The translations under genes and the position numbers were made by a program. From positions 248,001 through 312,000 of the forward strand of contig NZ_FOQH01000006.1 in the NCBI RefSeq assembly GCF_900113695.1: a stretch of DNA of 64,000 nucleotides. The letters run 5' to 3'. Below are positions 7,817-16,698 of this stretch, piece by piece. Every line of letters starts with the position of its first letter. Position 1 is the stretch's first letter. The notes beneath the pieces are model-generated. The model made no database searches. It had not been told where the DNA came from and saw only the letters and a program-made list of their open reading frames with translations. Origin of the DNA: Albimonas pacifica. Its GTDB lineage: Bacteria; Pseudomonadota; Alphaproteobacteria; Rhodobacterales; Rhodobacteraceae.

Positions 7817-10120
7817 TTAGGCTACGTCGCTCAAGCGTACGTGCCCGCCGTTGGCCTCAATTGCTCCGTTCACAATTCGACGCACCTCGATGAGGAACTG
7901 CTTCGAGGGTGGCGGCATCACGGCATCCGGCATTGGCGCAGCCTCGTTGCAGATCCGGTGGATTGCCCGAGCCCGCTCGAAAGTTGAGCCGGCCCCCCGA
8001 TAGTCATAGGCCGTACGCCACTCGCCCAGATGCTCTTCCACCAGTCGACGCTTGGCAAGTTCGTGCACTGCTGCTGACACTGCACGACGAATGCGCGCTA
8101 TTGCGGCCTGTCTTTCCTCTTCGTCGTCCGCATCACCTTCCCATTCGATTGGCTCATCGAGAAAGCGCGACACGGACTCCGTGAGGCGGGCGACCAGGTC
8201 AGCTACCGGGCGTAGTCTATCATATTCGTCACTCAACTCTCCGGCGATGCGCCGGTTCAGTGCTTTAACCCTGGTCCAGTGCTCCCTGCCAATGCCTTCG
8301 TAGGGCCTTCCCTGTCCGAGCCTGGCTCCCCAAGGGCCTTGGAACTTGGTGACGGCTTCCCTCACGGCAAAGGAGACGCCCGTGGGGTCATAGACAGGTC
8401 CCGCCTTTGGTGGGGGTGGGGGTAGGATCGCGCGCTCACAGAAATCGACCAGACGCGCCAGCTCTCCACGCATATAATCGGCCGCGCGTGCCGGCAGACG
8501 CGCTAGCGTCTGGTCGATGCCGCCAAGCATAAAGCACCTATCGTCGATGCCGTGCTCAACGCTTCTGACGACTGGGGCTCCGAGCACGTCTTGGAGGCTG
8601 GAAAGGGCATTCAAAACCGACGCCATTACATGGGCCCGCTTGTCGCCAGACGTCCGTAGATTGTTCCCCTTGATATGATCGAAGTGGGTGAAGGCGACCG
8701 CTAGTTTCGCATTGTGCCCGCTCGCAGCAACAGCCTTGAGAACAGATAATGGTGCCGGTTGCATCGGCTGTTTCGCGTTGTCGACGAGAAGGATCACGTC
8801 CACTTGCTCGAACCGTTTTGTGACTCGCGTCGTCACGCTAGACGCAGTGTCCGGCGTGTGGCCGAGGCCCTCACCGTCGACTAGGACGAGCCGCGGTACC
8901 TTATCGGTGAACGTGGGGAACAGTGGGCCCTTAACACGTATTCCACATACGAGGGGCGTGAGGAGACGCCCGAACTGGGGCCAGAAGTTGCTTGAGAACC
9001 AACGGATCTGCCGCACAAATTCGTCCCGGTCGCCCGTGCGCAGAGTCCAAAGCCTCGGCCAGCCCGAGCGGTGCCGATCGATTTCCCCTGAGTCTATCAG
9101 GTCGAACCGCGACCGAACGGCGTCTAGCACATCCTGAACGAGTTCGTGGAAGCCCTCGTCGGCGATGACGTAGGCCTCAAGATTCTCCTCGATCAGTTGC
9201 TCAGCTGCCTCACGGTCAGGACCCTCAGGCTTCCGTGCGTCAATGCCTAGGTCCGCGGACAACCGGCCTGCAACCCTCTCCTTCAGCCGAACCACTCGGT
9301 CGATGAAACCGCGCAGTACCTCGTGGTTTTTGGCCCTCTCAGTATCAGGCAGTTCGGCCTCTTCTTCGGCGACGTCTACCGGCCCTTCGCCGTCGAAAGA
9401 GAAATCATCCTCACTGTCATCAGATTCAGCGTTGTCCACTTCCTTTCGCCAGCCGCCCAACACATAGCTCAGCCGGAACTTTTGATCGCGGTGGTTCAGA
9501 AATCTGTCGGCCACCTTCTCTATCGGCGCGTCCTCATACGCGGCGAGGCAGGCATCGACGATGCACTCCTCGATGCTTGCCTGGGTCTGGAACTCGCTGA
9601 AAAAGGTGACTACGGCTTCGTAATCTCCGTCGGCTTGGACGATCTCGATATCCGCGATGGTCGTTTTCGCCGGAGCTGTTGATGGGAAGCGGTCTCTGTC
9701 CGGATCCGATCCGATCAGGTGACGCAGCAGAGAGGTTTTCCCGGCGCCTGTCGTTCCCACGAACATCACCCGCGAGTATCCGTCGGACATGCCAGGCAGT
9801 GGGATAAGCGCTTCACGCAATGCTTCCGGGTCGTCGCGACCGGCCTGGATTTCGTCATAGAAGGCGCCGACAACAACGACCGAGAACTTGCGCTCCGCCT
9901 CGGCACGCTTGGCCGCGTTCCACCAAGATGAATCAGAAAGAAGGGTATTCATTTCGGCAACAAGCTGGTCGGCCTCAGCCTCGTCGGTCGTGCCGAGACC
10001 ACGACGCATTTTGAGGCCCGGCTTACCTCTTGCGTCATTGCGGAGGGGGTGCCGAAAAGTCACCGACCACCCTGGGCGATTCGAGCGTGACTTTGATGCT
10101 GTATAGAGCTGGTGGGGCAT
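7817..10120 (-). CDS. dynamin-like large GTPase with integrase-like N-terminus
   Basis: A protein of 767 residues from the ATG at 10120. A P-loop GTTGAGKTS lies near residue 125; DGEGLGHT (around residue 422) may be the switch/Walker B region, and THFD resembles a base-recognition motif. A long helical C-terminal half follows, as in dynamin-like or septin-like GTPases. The first 70 residues (GWSVTFRHP, RRGLGTTDEAEA) resemble the N-terminal DNA-binding part of phage integrases, a notable fusion. An acidic stretch (EDDFSFDGEGPVDVAEEEAE) sits near residue 245. It is the last gene before attL, a usual cargo position, and its lower GC than the head genes suggests separate acquisition. Role in anti-phage defence is inference. 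An upstream GTG at 10162 is a less likely start because it runs through the inverted repeat. Confidence 0.7.
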   Translation of the reverse strand: MPHQLYTASKSRSNRPGWSVTFRHPLRNDARGKPGLKMRRGLGTTDEAEADQLVAEMNTLLSDSSWWNAAKRAEAERKFSVVVVGAFYDEIQAGRDDPEALREALIPLPGMSDGYSRVMFVGTTGAGKTSLLRHLIGSDPDRDRFPSTAPAKTTIADIEIVQADGDYEAVVTFFSEFQTQASIEECIVDACLAAYEDAPIEKVADRFLNHRDQKFRLSYVLGGWRKEVDNAESDDSEDDFSFDGEGPVDVAEEEAELPDTERAKNHEVLRGFIDRVVRLKERVAGRLSADLGIDARKPEGPDREAAEQLIEENLEAYVIADEGFHELVQDVLDAVRSRFDLIDSGEIDRHRSGWPRLWTLRTGDRDEFVRQIRWFSSNFWPQFGRLLTPLVCGIRVKGPLFPTFTDKVPRLVLVDGEGLGHTPDTASSVTTRVTKRFEQVDVILLVDNAKQPMQPAPLSVLKAVAASGHNAKLAVAFTHFDHIKGNNLRTSGDKRAHVMASVLNALSSLQDVLGAPVVRSVEHGIDDRCFMLGGIDQTLARLPARAADYMRGELARLVDFCERAILPPPPPKAGPVYDPTGVSFAVREAVTKFQGPWGARLGQGRPYEGIGREHWTRVKALNRRIAGELSDEYDRLRPVADLVARLTESVSRFLDEPIEWEGDADDEEERQAAIARIRRAVSAAVHELAKRRLVEEHLGEWRTAYDYRGAGSTFERARAIHRICNEAAPMPDAVMPPPSKQFLIEVRRIVNGAIEANGGHVRLSDVA

Positions 10121-10122
10121 AG

Positions 10123-10207
10123 CGTTGTTCCGTGTTGTTCCGGTGCCCGATCTGGATATCACCCCGAAGGATGTCCGTCAATGGCAGCGGAACAACGCGG
10201 AACAACG
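10123..10207. repeat. inverted repeat of TGTTGTTCCG-type motifs upstream of GTPase gene
   Basis: The left arm 10123-10142 consists of two tandem copies of GTTGTTCCG; the right arm 10188-10207 is the reverse complement with one difference (CGGAACAACGCGGAACAACG). The dyad centre is 10165. It lies between the DUF2190 gene and the GTPase start codon (10120), so it could be an operator controlling the GTPase or a protein-binding iteron array. The GTPase gene has no strong Shine-Dalgarno sequence. Confidence 0.7.
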
Positions 10208-10230
10208 ACTGATCTGCGAGATACTGATCC

Positions 10231-10575
10231 TCACGCCGCCGCCGTCGCGACGCCGTCGAGCCGCACCGCGACGCTTGTGATGCCGCTCCCGGCGGCCTCG
10301 ACCGCGACGCCGATGGGAAAGCGCCCCGCGGCCGGGGTGGTCACTGCCTTCGCCGTGTTGTCCCACGCCACCCGCGCGCCGACCGCGAGTACCGCCGCGC
10401 TGGCCTTCGGCAGCTGGAACACGCCTGTGGTGGAGAGCTCGACCGGGTCGCCCTCGGCCGAGGAGTAGGCGGCGATGCCGAAGATGCTGCCGACGATCAG
10501 CGCGTCGCCCGAGGCGATGCCGCCCGCGGGCGTGGTGACGCGGACGATGTGGCCGTTCTGGAGGTAGTTCTTCAT
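10231..10575 (-). CDS. DUF2190 family phage head protein
   Basis: A 114-residue beta-rich protein of the DUF2190 type, found next to capsid genes in many phages and probably a capsid-decorating or head-fibre protein. Visible features are MKNYLQNGHIVRVTTPAGG at the start and repeated Ala/Gly-rich beta strands (GVFQLPKASAAVLAVGARV). The start at 10575 directly abuts the gpW-like gene, in the same orientation as the head module. It is the last structural gene of the element; no tail genes follow. Confidence 0.8.
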   Translation of the reverse strand: MKNYLQNGHIVRVTTPAGGIASGDALIVGSIFGIAAYSSAEGDPVELSTTGVFQLPKASAAVLAVGARVAWDNTAKAVTTPAAGRFPIGVAVEAAGSGITSVAVRLDGVATAAA

Positions 10576-10576
10576 C

Positions 10577-10789
10577 TCAGAGCCCTTTCGAGGATTGGAT
10601 GCGGACGACCGAGATTCGGTCGGTCGCCCCTGTGATCTGCCGGTTGAGGTCCGCGAGCGCGGCGGCCATCTCGCCGTCGCTCGCGTAGGTGACGCGCTTG
10701 CCGTCGTATTCGACGGTGCGGACGCCCCGGTAGCGCGCGGCCATCAGGGCGTCGCGCCAGACGGTGAGCTGGACGAGGTCGGCCATCAC
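10577..10789 (-). CDS. gpW-like head-tail connector protein
   Basis: A 70-residue protein resembling lambda gpW, which closes the filled head at the portal and provides the surface for tail attachment. Diagnostic pattern: LVQLTVWRDALMAARYRGV followed by TVEYDGKRVTYAS and an Ala/Leu-rich helix. It overlaps the end of the capsid gene by four bases (ATGA), so it is translationally coupled. In lambda the W gene lies between terL and portal; here it is downstream of the capsid gene. In a satellite without tails this is the expected docking point for a helper-derived tail. Confidence 0.75.
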   Translation of the reverse strand: MMADLVQLTVWRDALMAARYRGVRTVEYDGKRVTYASDGEMAAALADLNRQITGATDRISVVRIQSSKGL

Positions 10790-12597
10790 GCGCCCGCATT
10801 CATGAACCAGCCGCGATGGTCGATGAACCCGGCTCCGAAATCGAGGATCACCCGGATCTCCACGCCATCGACATCCCAGCCCGAACGGCTCTCGACCTGC
10901 GGGCCTTCCGCGCCCGAGAGATAGGCGAATTCCAGGCCATCGATCTCGCCGGGATCCGCGGTGACGTACCAGCGCGTGGCCGAGGACAGGCGCGGCTCGA
11001 CCACCAGCGACAGCGAGCCCGAGAACGGGTTCACGTCAGCCGCCGTCGCCGGTGCGATGCTGGCCAGCCACTTCTCGGCCGTGGTCTCCAGTGCTGGCGG
11101 CACCAGCAGGTTGCGCGGCGTCACGCGGATCGTGCGATCCTCGATGCCCTTCTGGGTGCGCAGCGCCAGCCGGGCGGCCGAGAGGGTGGCGTCCGAGATG
11201 GCCGCGCCGGTGCCCGCCTTGTTGCCGTGATCGGCGTGGAACAGCGTCTTGCCGTCCGACATGGTCGGCCCGTTCCCACTGCCCGCCTCGAGAAGGGTGA
11301 CGAGGATCCGCGCTTCGGTCTCGGCCGCGGCCTGGCCCATGCGGCGGGCGAGGTCCGCGAAGGCGCCGAGGTCGTCGTTCACCAGCACCTGCCGGGTGAT
11401 GCCGATCTTCCGCGCCCAGGTCTCGACCTTGTAGGCCTCCCGCGCCTCGGCCATGGTCCCGGCCTTGATCTCGCCGTGCTCGTTCAGCTTCTCCAGCAGC
11501 GGCGCCTCACCCAGCATGATCTTGTTCACCGCACGGAAGTCCCGTGCCGTGGTCTGGCGGCCGAGGCGGCGGATGCCTGAGGGCGCGGCCTGGTAGGCGT
11601 CGCGCAGGACGCGGCCCACCGTGTCCCCGAGGATGATCGGGAAGTCCGAGGTGGTGTGCAGCGCACGGGTCACGAGGCTCGCGGGCGACAGCGCCATGGT
11701 GGACTCGCCGCGGAGCGTCAGCAGTTCCTTCGCCATGTCGACAGGGGTCGCATAGGCGTAGCGGCGGGCGGGCTCGGAGAGCTCGTGGCGCGGGTTGATC
11801 CGGGCATAGAGCGCCTCGCCCATCTGCCGGGCGCGGAGGGAGGGGTCGTCCTGGCTTTCGCCCATATCGACGCGGACCTGTTCGGTGCGGATCGCGGGCG
11901 CGCTGCGATTGGCAAGCGCCTCGAAGGCCGCGCGGCGGGCGGTGTCGGGATCAGCGCCGCCGTCGATCTGGCTGTCGATCCACGTCTGGTCGAGCCCGGC
12001 GATGCGGGCGATGGATCGGATCTCGGCATTCGCTGCGGCGCGGGTCTCGGTGGTGGGCGCCGTGTCGGCGGCCTCTCGGGTGGTCGTCTCGGTCATCTCT
12101 ATCTCCATGCGAATGTGGGCGCCGGGGTCGGCGGGCGTCGGCACCAGGGAAATCTCGTGAGGAGTCCAGCGCACCGCGGTCAGCACGCGCGCGCCGTTCT
12201 CAGCGGTCTCGGCCCAGTCCTCGACCGAGTAGCCGACCGAGACGTGGCGCAGGATGCCCGCCAGCACGTCCTGCCAGACCGGCTCCACCTCGGGCCGGGC
12301 CGAGAACTGGATGAGCGCCGTGCCGCGCTTGCCGTCGACGGCGGCGCTGCGGACGGAACCCAGAACGTCGCGCACGGCAGTCTGGCGGTGTGCATCGAGG
12401 ACGCTGGCGCCTTCGAGGCGCGACAGGTCCACCGCCTCGGGCGCGAGGCTGAGCCGCTCGATGTATTGCCCGGCCATGTCGCGGCGGCGTACGGGCGCGC
12501 CGGTGGACCAGACCACCTCGACGGTGCGGGCTTCCGGATCGGCGGTCGCGGGCGCAAGCGTCGCGCGGCGGGTGAGCAATTCCTGTGTGTCAGCCAT
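10786..12597 (-). CDS. prohead protease / major capsid protein fusion
   Basis: A 603-residue protein combining the head maturation protease and the major capsid protein. Residues 1-170 look like a prohead serine protease (GASVLDAHRQ, RHVSVGYSV, EISLVPTPAD). After a Thr/Ala/Glu-rich linker (residues about 170-240) comes a Mu gpT-like major head domain (KIGITRQVLVNDDLGAF, LFHADHGNKAG, EGPQVESRSGWDVDGVEI). The ATG at 12597 overlaps the end of the portal gene by eight bases. Such fusions are known in Rhodobacterales phages. No separate scaffold gene exists, so the linker may serve as scaffold, as the delta domain does in HK97; that is inference. Confidence 0.88.
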   Translation of the reverse strand: MADTQELLTRRATLAPATADPEARTVEVVWSTGAPVRRRDMAGQYIERLSLAPEAVDLSRLEGASVLDAHRQTAVRDVLGSVRSAAVDGKRGTALIQFSARPEVEPVWQDVLAGILRHVSVGYSVEDWAETAENGARVLTAVRWTPHEISLVPTPADPGAHIRMEIEMTETTTREAADTAPTTETRAAANAEIRSIARIAGLDQTWIDSQIDGGADPDTARRAAFEALANRSAPAIRTEQVRVDMGESQDDPSLRARQMGEALYARINPRHELSEPARRYAYATPVDMAKELLTLRGESTMALSPASLVTRALHTTSDFPIILGDTVGRVLRDAYQAAPSGIRRLGRQTTARDFRAVNKIMLGEAPLLEKLNEHGEIKAGTMAEAREAYKVETWARKIGITRQVLVNDDLGAFADLARRMGQAAAETEARILVTLLEAGSGNGPTMSDGKTLFHADHGNKAGTGAAISDATLSAARLALRTQKGIEDRTIRVTPRNLLVPPALETTAEKWLASIAPATAADVNPFSGSLSLVVEPRLSSATRWYVTADPGEIDGLEFAYLSGAEGPQVESRSGWDVDGVEIRVILDFGAGFIDHRGWFMNAGA

Positions 12598-14002
12598 CGG
12601 CGGCCTCCTTCTGCTGCGGCCCGGCCGTCTGCCCGAAGGAGAGCCCCAGCCCCTCGGCGCGCTCGCGGTCGGCGGCAATCTCGGCATCCACCTGTTCGGC
12701 GTCGTAGCCGCGCTCGGAGATCGCCTGGGACCGGCTCTTGAGCCCCGCGCCGATCGCCATGATCTCGGCCTGCACGTCCTTCATCGGATCGACGTAGTCG
12801 AACTTCGGCGGCAGCCATTCGCAGCCGAGATAGGCGTCCGGGTTCCGGTCGAAGTCGCGCGCGGGCAGATCGCCGGTCAGCACCGCCAGCCGCACGAACC
12901 GCTCCCAGACCGGCCGGCAGAACAGATGCACCACCACGTTGTGCTGCAGCTGCTCGACGCGGCGGCGGAACTCGATGAGCCCGGCGCGGATCGAGGAATA
13001 GGTGACGCCTTCGAGGTCGCCCGAGACCAACTCGTAGGGCAGGCCCAGCCCGGCCGCGACGGCGCGCAGATGGTTCTTCACGAAGGGGGCGTAGGCGTCG
13101 TGCTCGGTCGGATTGGAAAACCGGATGTCCGTGCCAGGCGGCAGCGGGATCAGGCTACCGGGCTCCATGCCCACTGTCAGCGCGCCGCCGGTGTTGGTGC
13201 CCGAGAGCCCGCCCGCCGTGCCGTCCGGATCGGTGATGAAGCCGGTGAACAGGGCCGCGACCTTGGCCTTCACAAGGGCCGCATCCTCGAACTGGTCGAG
13301 TTCGTGCAGCCTGAGCAGCACCGGTGCGAGCCAGGTGATGCCGCGCAGCTGGCCCGCCGCGAGCGGCTTGAACAGGTGCAGGCAATCGGCGGCAGGAACG
13401 CGGAGCGGGTCCATGCGGAGAGACCCCAGCGGATCGCCCGGGCGGGAGGACAAGACCCAGGTGGCGACCCGGCGACCCGCGGCATCGAACTCGATGCCCG
13501 CGCGGATCCGCGCCCCGCCGCCGATCTCGCGGTGCAGGTCCATGGGAACCTGCTCGCGATCCAGAAGCTCGAGGTGGAGAGGAATGGCGGCGGCGTCGCT
13601 TTCGACGCGCAGCCGGGCGAAGCTCTCGCCGCTCTCGACCATCGCGCGCACGGCCATGGCCTGCAGCCCGTAGAAATCCGCAAGCCCATCCGGGGCGGCG
13701 TAATCTGTCCAGCGCAGCCAGAGCGCCTGCAGCCGCTCGCGCACCACCCTGTCAGGATGGGTGGACTGCGGCTTGATCCCGGCGCCGACGACATTGCCGA
13801 CCAGGCTGTCCACCGCCGCCGCGACCCACGGGTTGTTGCGCGCATACCACCCGGCCCGCCGCGCCGCCGTGGTCGCGCCCGCCAGGATCGCTGCGTTCAG
13901 CCCGTCGACCGTCCGCGCCCCCTCCCAACGCCGCCCGCCACCCGCAGCGTCGAAGCCGCGAGCGCGCGCGAGGCCGAGAAGGCGATGGAGGAAGGTCCGC
14001 AT
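12590..14002 (-). CDS. phage portal protein, lambda gpB family
   Basis: A 470-residue portal of the lambda family, forming the dodecameric channel through which DNA enters and leaves the head. Typical segments are RRAGWYARNNPWVAAAVDSL near residue 47, GLPYELVSGDLEGVTYSSIR around residue 312 and the FDYVDPMKDVQAE motif near residue 405. Length is close to family norm. It follows the restriction endonuclease with a 109-base gap instead of abutting terL, showing that the restriction-modification genes have been placed inside the head operon. It overlaps the protease-capsid gene. Confidence 0.92.
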   Translation of the reverse strand: MRTFLHRLLGLARARGFDAAGGGRRWEGARTVDGLNAAILAGATTAARRAGWYARNNPWVAAAVDSLVGNVVGAGIKPQSTHPDRVVRERLQALWLRWTDYAAPDGLADFYGLQAMAVRAMVESGESFARLRVESDAAAIPLHLELLDREQVPMDLHREIGGGARIRAGIEFDAAGRRVATWVLSSRPGDPLGSLRMDPLRVPAADCLHLFKPLAAGQLRGITWLAPVLLRLHELDQFEDAALVKAKVAALFTGFITDPDGTAGGLSGTNTGGALTVGMEPGSLIPLPPGTDIRFSNPTEHDAYAPFVKNHLRAVAAGLGLPYELVSGDLEGVTYSSIRAGLIEFRRRVEQLQHNVVVHLFCRPVWERFVRLAVLTGDLPARDFDRNPDAYLGCEWLPPKFDYVDPMKDVQAEIMAIGAGLKSRSQAISERGYDAEQVDAEIAADRERAEGLGLSFGQTAGPQQKEAADG

Positions 14003-14111
14003 GCCACCGATTTTCGCGCGGCGACAATGGAATGGCTATTCAGAGAGATTGGGAATCTTTTGTTGCTAGTTGACCACCAGCACAGAATGCGGAATGGCCA
14101 AAGCCAAATCG

Positions 14112-15050
14112 CTAACTTCTTGGACCCAAGAAGCGATCTCCGTTGTAATGTATCATATGGTCTGGCGTATCGCTGAGCCAGACTTCCGTTTCCCAAGCAA
14201 TGGCCTTCATGTGCTTTCGGAACTCGGCGAAATCTGGGAACGCGCTGACATAGACTGGACCGACGTCACAACGCTTCAGCATTTCCTCAAGTTCGACGAT
14301 GCGCTTTGGCGACATAGGGCCATGCGAGGTAACGGCCTCGACAAGAAACAGCCAGTTCCGCTTGCTGTCATACAGTACCACGTCTGGCAACTTGTCGTGG
14401 TCAGTAATGGGGATGCCTAGGCGTGCAAGACCGTCCTTGTCAACAAAGAGGTTCTTTTTGGCGGTATCGCCGAGGTAGAGGAGGTTTGCGCCAGGAGAAA
14501 ATCGAGGAGCAAAGTCTTCTACAATAGCTTTCTGAACCTCATTGTGTTTGCCAGGCGAGAGCTGGAGTTCTTGCCCGTCAGGAAGCCTGATCGGGACCAT
14601 GTTGTGGTTTCGTTCGCGGTCATAACGTTCGACAAGTGCACCCTGCTCGCGCTTGAACTTGTCCACTGCCGATTCCCAGCCCTTGGTGCCGTAGAGGCGA
14701 ACTGCCTCAAGGGCAGCTTCGGTGATGGCGTAGTGGGCGCGTGGACTGTTCGTTGGCAGATCCGGGTCGAAGGGATTGTAGTCGGCGATACGCCCCTGCA
14801 CGAACTGATGCAGGACTTGGCGCCGGAAGGTCTCACGGGTGTTCGGTGCATACTCTGTCCCGTAGTGCTCCCGCAGATAGTCCATCACGCCCTTGGTCAC
14901 GGTGCAGCGGTCCCTCTTGGCATCCGACCACGGTTTGTCCGGGGTCAGACCGCACAGCGCGATCAGCGTCATGCCGGACATCTGATTGTATTGGGCGGGC
15001 GGCATCCCGAGGGCTTTGAGGATATCCTGGGCTTCTTCAACGCTAGCCAA
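14112..15050 (-). CDS. BsuBI/PstI-family type II restriction endonuclease
   Basis: A 312-residue protein matching the BsuBI/PstI family, whose members cut CTGCAG. The C-terminal catalytic region is recognisable: LPDVVLYDSKRNWLFLVEAV followed by TSHGPMSPKR, holding the acidic residues of the PD-(D/E)xK-like site. The N-terminal half is helical and family-specific (MPPAQYNQMSGMTLIALCGL). It overlaps the methyltransferase end by eight bases, so methylase is translated first. GC is visibly lower than in the adjacent portal gene. The specificity for CTGCAG is inferred from the family, not proven. Confidence 0.87.
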   Translation of the reverse strand: MASVEEAQDILKALGMPPAQYNQMSGMTLIALCGLTPDKPWSDAKRDRCTVTKGVMDYLREHYGTEYAPNTRETFRRQVLHQFVQGRIADYNPFDPDLPTNSPRAHYAITEAALEAVRLYGTKGWESAVDKFKREQGALVERYDRERNHNMVPIRLPDGQELQLSPGKHNEVQKAIVEDFAPRFSPGANLLYLGDTAKKNLFVDKDGLARLGIPITDHDKLPDVVLYDSKRNWLFLVEAVTSHGPMSPKRIVELEEMLKRCDVGPVYVSAFPDFAEFRKHMKAIAWETEVWLSDTPDHMIHYNGDRFLGPRS

Positions 15051-16698
15051 CGGCTGCCTCCTTCATCTCTGGATGGGCAACCAGCCGCATCACAAGGTCG
15101 TCGAGCCCGTCGAGCGGGTCGGGGAGGTTCTTCACCCTCCGCCCAAGCGCGATGATGGTGTCACGCGGCGGCAGGGGCATTGCTCGCAGCTCGGTCGCGC
15201 TGACCTGCGTGTTGCCGTTCACGGCGCGGAAGTATGTGTCGAGGAGCCGACTGTTGTAGAGAGCCGCGAGGCCCCAAGCTTCGTCTTCGGTTAGCGAACC
15301 GGCCGGCCGATGAATGTAATTGAGATGGTTCTCGAAGCCGACCTCGGGAATATCAAAGCGCGCCGCGACGTATGGGGCAGCCGTCAGGCGCCGGGCTTCT
15401 TCTTTGGCGCTAAAACGACGCAACAGCACATAATTCTTGTTGGGGACAAGGAGAGCTTCGGCACCTGATCGTTTAATATATTCTGGTTTGTGGCGATCGA
15501 GCGGCCAAGTCACTGCCATGGGCTTTACATGGTTCATCCACAGATGCGGAACGTGGGTCGTTGGCACGTCTCCGTCCGTGCTGATCAGCTCGGTGGCGCG
15601 GAAGGGCACTACAGGGCCGGTGGAGATATTCAGGCCGAGGTCGTGCAGGTTGCTCGGCCAACAATCAATCAACGCTAGCACCGCATCGTCTTCTTCGGTC
15701 AGAGGCAGACGCAGGACCCTGTCGGCAGTCGTGAGGTCGAGGGCTGTTGGCATCGGCAGCACTCGCCGATCGGGCTTGCTGATGTCGCGGACGCCGCGAC
15801 TGGAGGATACTGTCAAGGTCGCCTCTGGCTGGCGCGCATGCCAGTGGTCGTTCCGCAGACCAGAAAAGATGATGTTCTCCTGTAGAACCTCGTCCCGACT
15901 GAACGCATCGCGGCGTGACCCGAAGACGTGCACCTCCGTGGGACAGATCATGTCAAAAAACACGGACCGGAACTGCCTAAAGTAGGGTCCCGACGCGAAG
16001 CTGCGCGGTACGATGAAGACAAAGTCCCCGTCAGGCTTCAGGATGGCCGCGCTAACTGCCATGAAAAGGCCGTAGATGTTGGGCTGCCCATGAACGACGC
16101 TTGATGCGGCGACGGCGCGTGGATCGGCCTTGCTAATCTTGAAATAGGGCGGGTTGGAAATCACGACATCGAAATCGCTGTCATCGCCATCGTAGGGAAT
16201 TAGGCCACCAAAAAGGCGAAGCGCCTCGGCATGAGCTAGGATGAAATCCTTGACCTCGATCCGGATCTTCAGTGCCACGTCATGGTCGCTACTGCACCAT
16301 TCCACAAGGTAATCGAGCACAGCACGCAGCGGCGCGATCAGCTCGGCATCAACCTCGTACGCAACCAGTTCGATGGCCGCCGGTTTCGCCGTGCGTGAGA
16401 CAAGCTCTTCCACGGCCGCACAAGCGAGGATACCCGCACCGGCGGCCGGGTCGAGGAGACGGAGCCTTTCGCCAGCGGCTCGAATCTGCTCTGCCATGAA
16501 ATCAGCGGCTAGGATCGGCGTCAGATAGAGACCGTGTCCCTTGCGGTGGACATCCGATTTCTGCGCCACGTACCATTCGCCGACACGGTCGGCATACACC
16601 GTCGGGCGCTCTTCGGCATCGGGTACTGGCATCGGGGTCAGTTGGGTGCAGCCAGTCTTCGGCTTGCGACCGCGTTTCTTGGGTTCCTGCTTACTCAT
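15043..16698 (-). CDS. N6-adenine DNA methyltransferase (BsuBI/PstI type)
   Basis: A 551-residue gamma-class amino-methyltransferase that should protect the cognate site of the adjacent endonuclease. SAM-binding motif I is LDPAAGAGILAC near residue 83, catalytic motif IV is SNPPYFKI near residue 185, and a C-terminal target-recognition region follows (VGFENHLNYIHRPAG, LYNSRLLDTYFRAVNG). The N-terminus is basic (KKRGRKPKTG). The gene overlaps both the upstream RHH gene (four bases) and the downstream endonuclease (eight bases), forming one operon. Low GC relative to the flanking terminase and portal genes points to separate acquisition. Confidence 0.88.
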   Translation of the reverse strand: MSKQEPKKRGRKPKTGCTQLTPMPVPDAEERPTVYADRVGEWYVAQKSDVHRKGHGLYLTPILAADFMAEQIRAAGERLRLLDPAAGAGILACAAVEELVSRTAKPAAIELVAYEVDAELIAPLRAVLDYLVEWCSSDHDVALKIRIEVKDFILAHAEALRLFGGLIPYDGDDSDFDVVISNPPYFKISKADPRAVAASSVVHGQPNIYGLFMAVSAAILKPDGDFVFIVPRSFASGPYFRQFRSVFFDMICPTEVHVFGSRRDAFSRDEVLQENIIFSGLRNDHWHARQPEATLTVSSSRGVRDISKPDRRVLPMPTALDLTTADRVLRLPLTEEDDAVLALIDCWPSNLHDLGLNISTGPVVPFRATELISTDGDVPTTHVPHLWMNHVKPMAVTWPLDRHKPEYIKRSGAEALLVPNKNYVLLRRFSAKEEARRLTAAPYVAARFDIPEVGFENHLNYIHRPAGSLTEDEAWGLAALYNSRLLDTYFRAVNGNTQVSATELRAMPLPPRDTIIALGRRVKNLPDPLDGLDDLVMRLVAHPEMKEAAVG

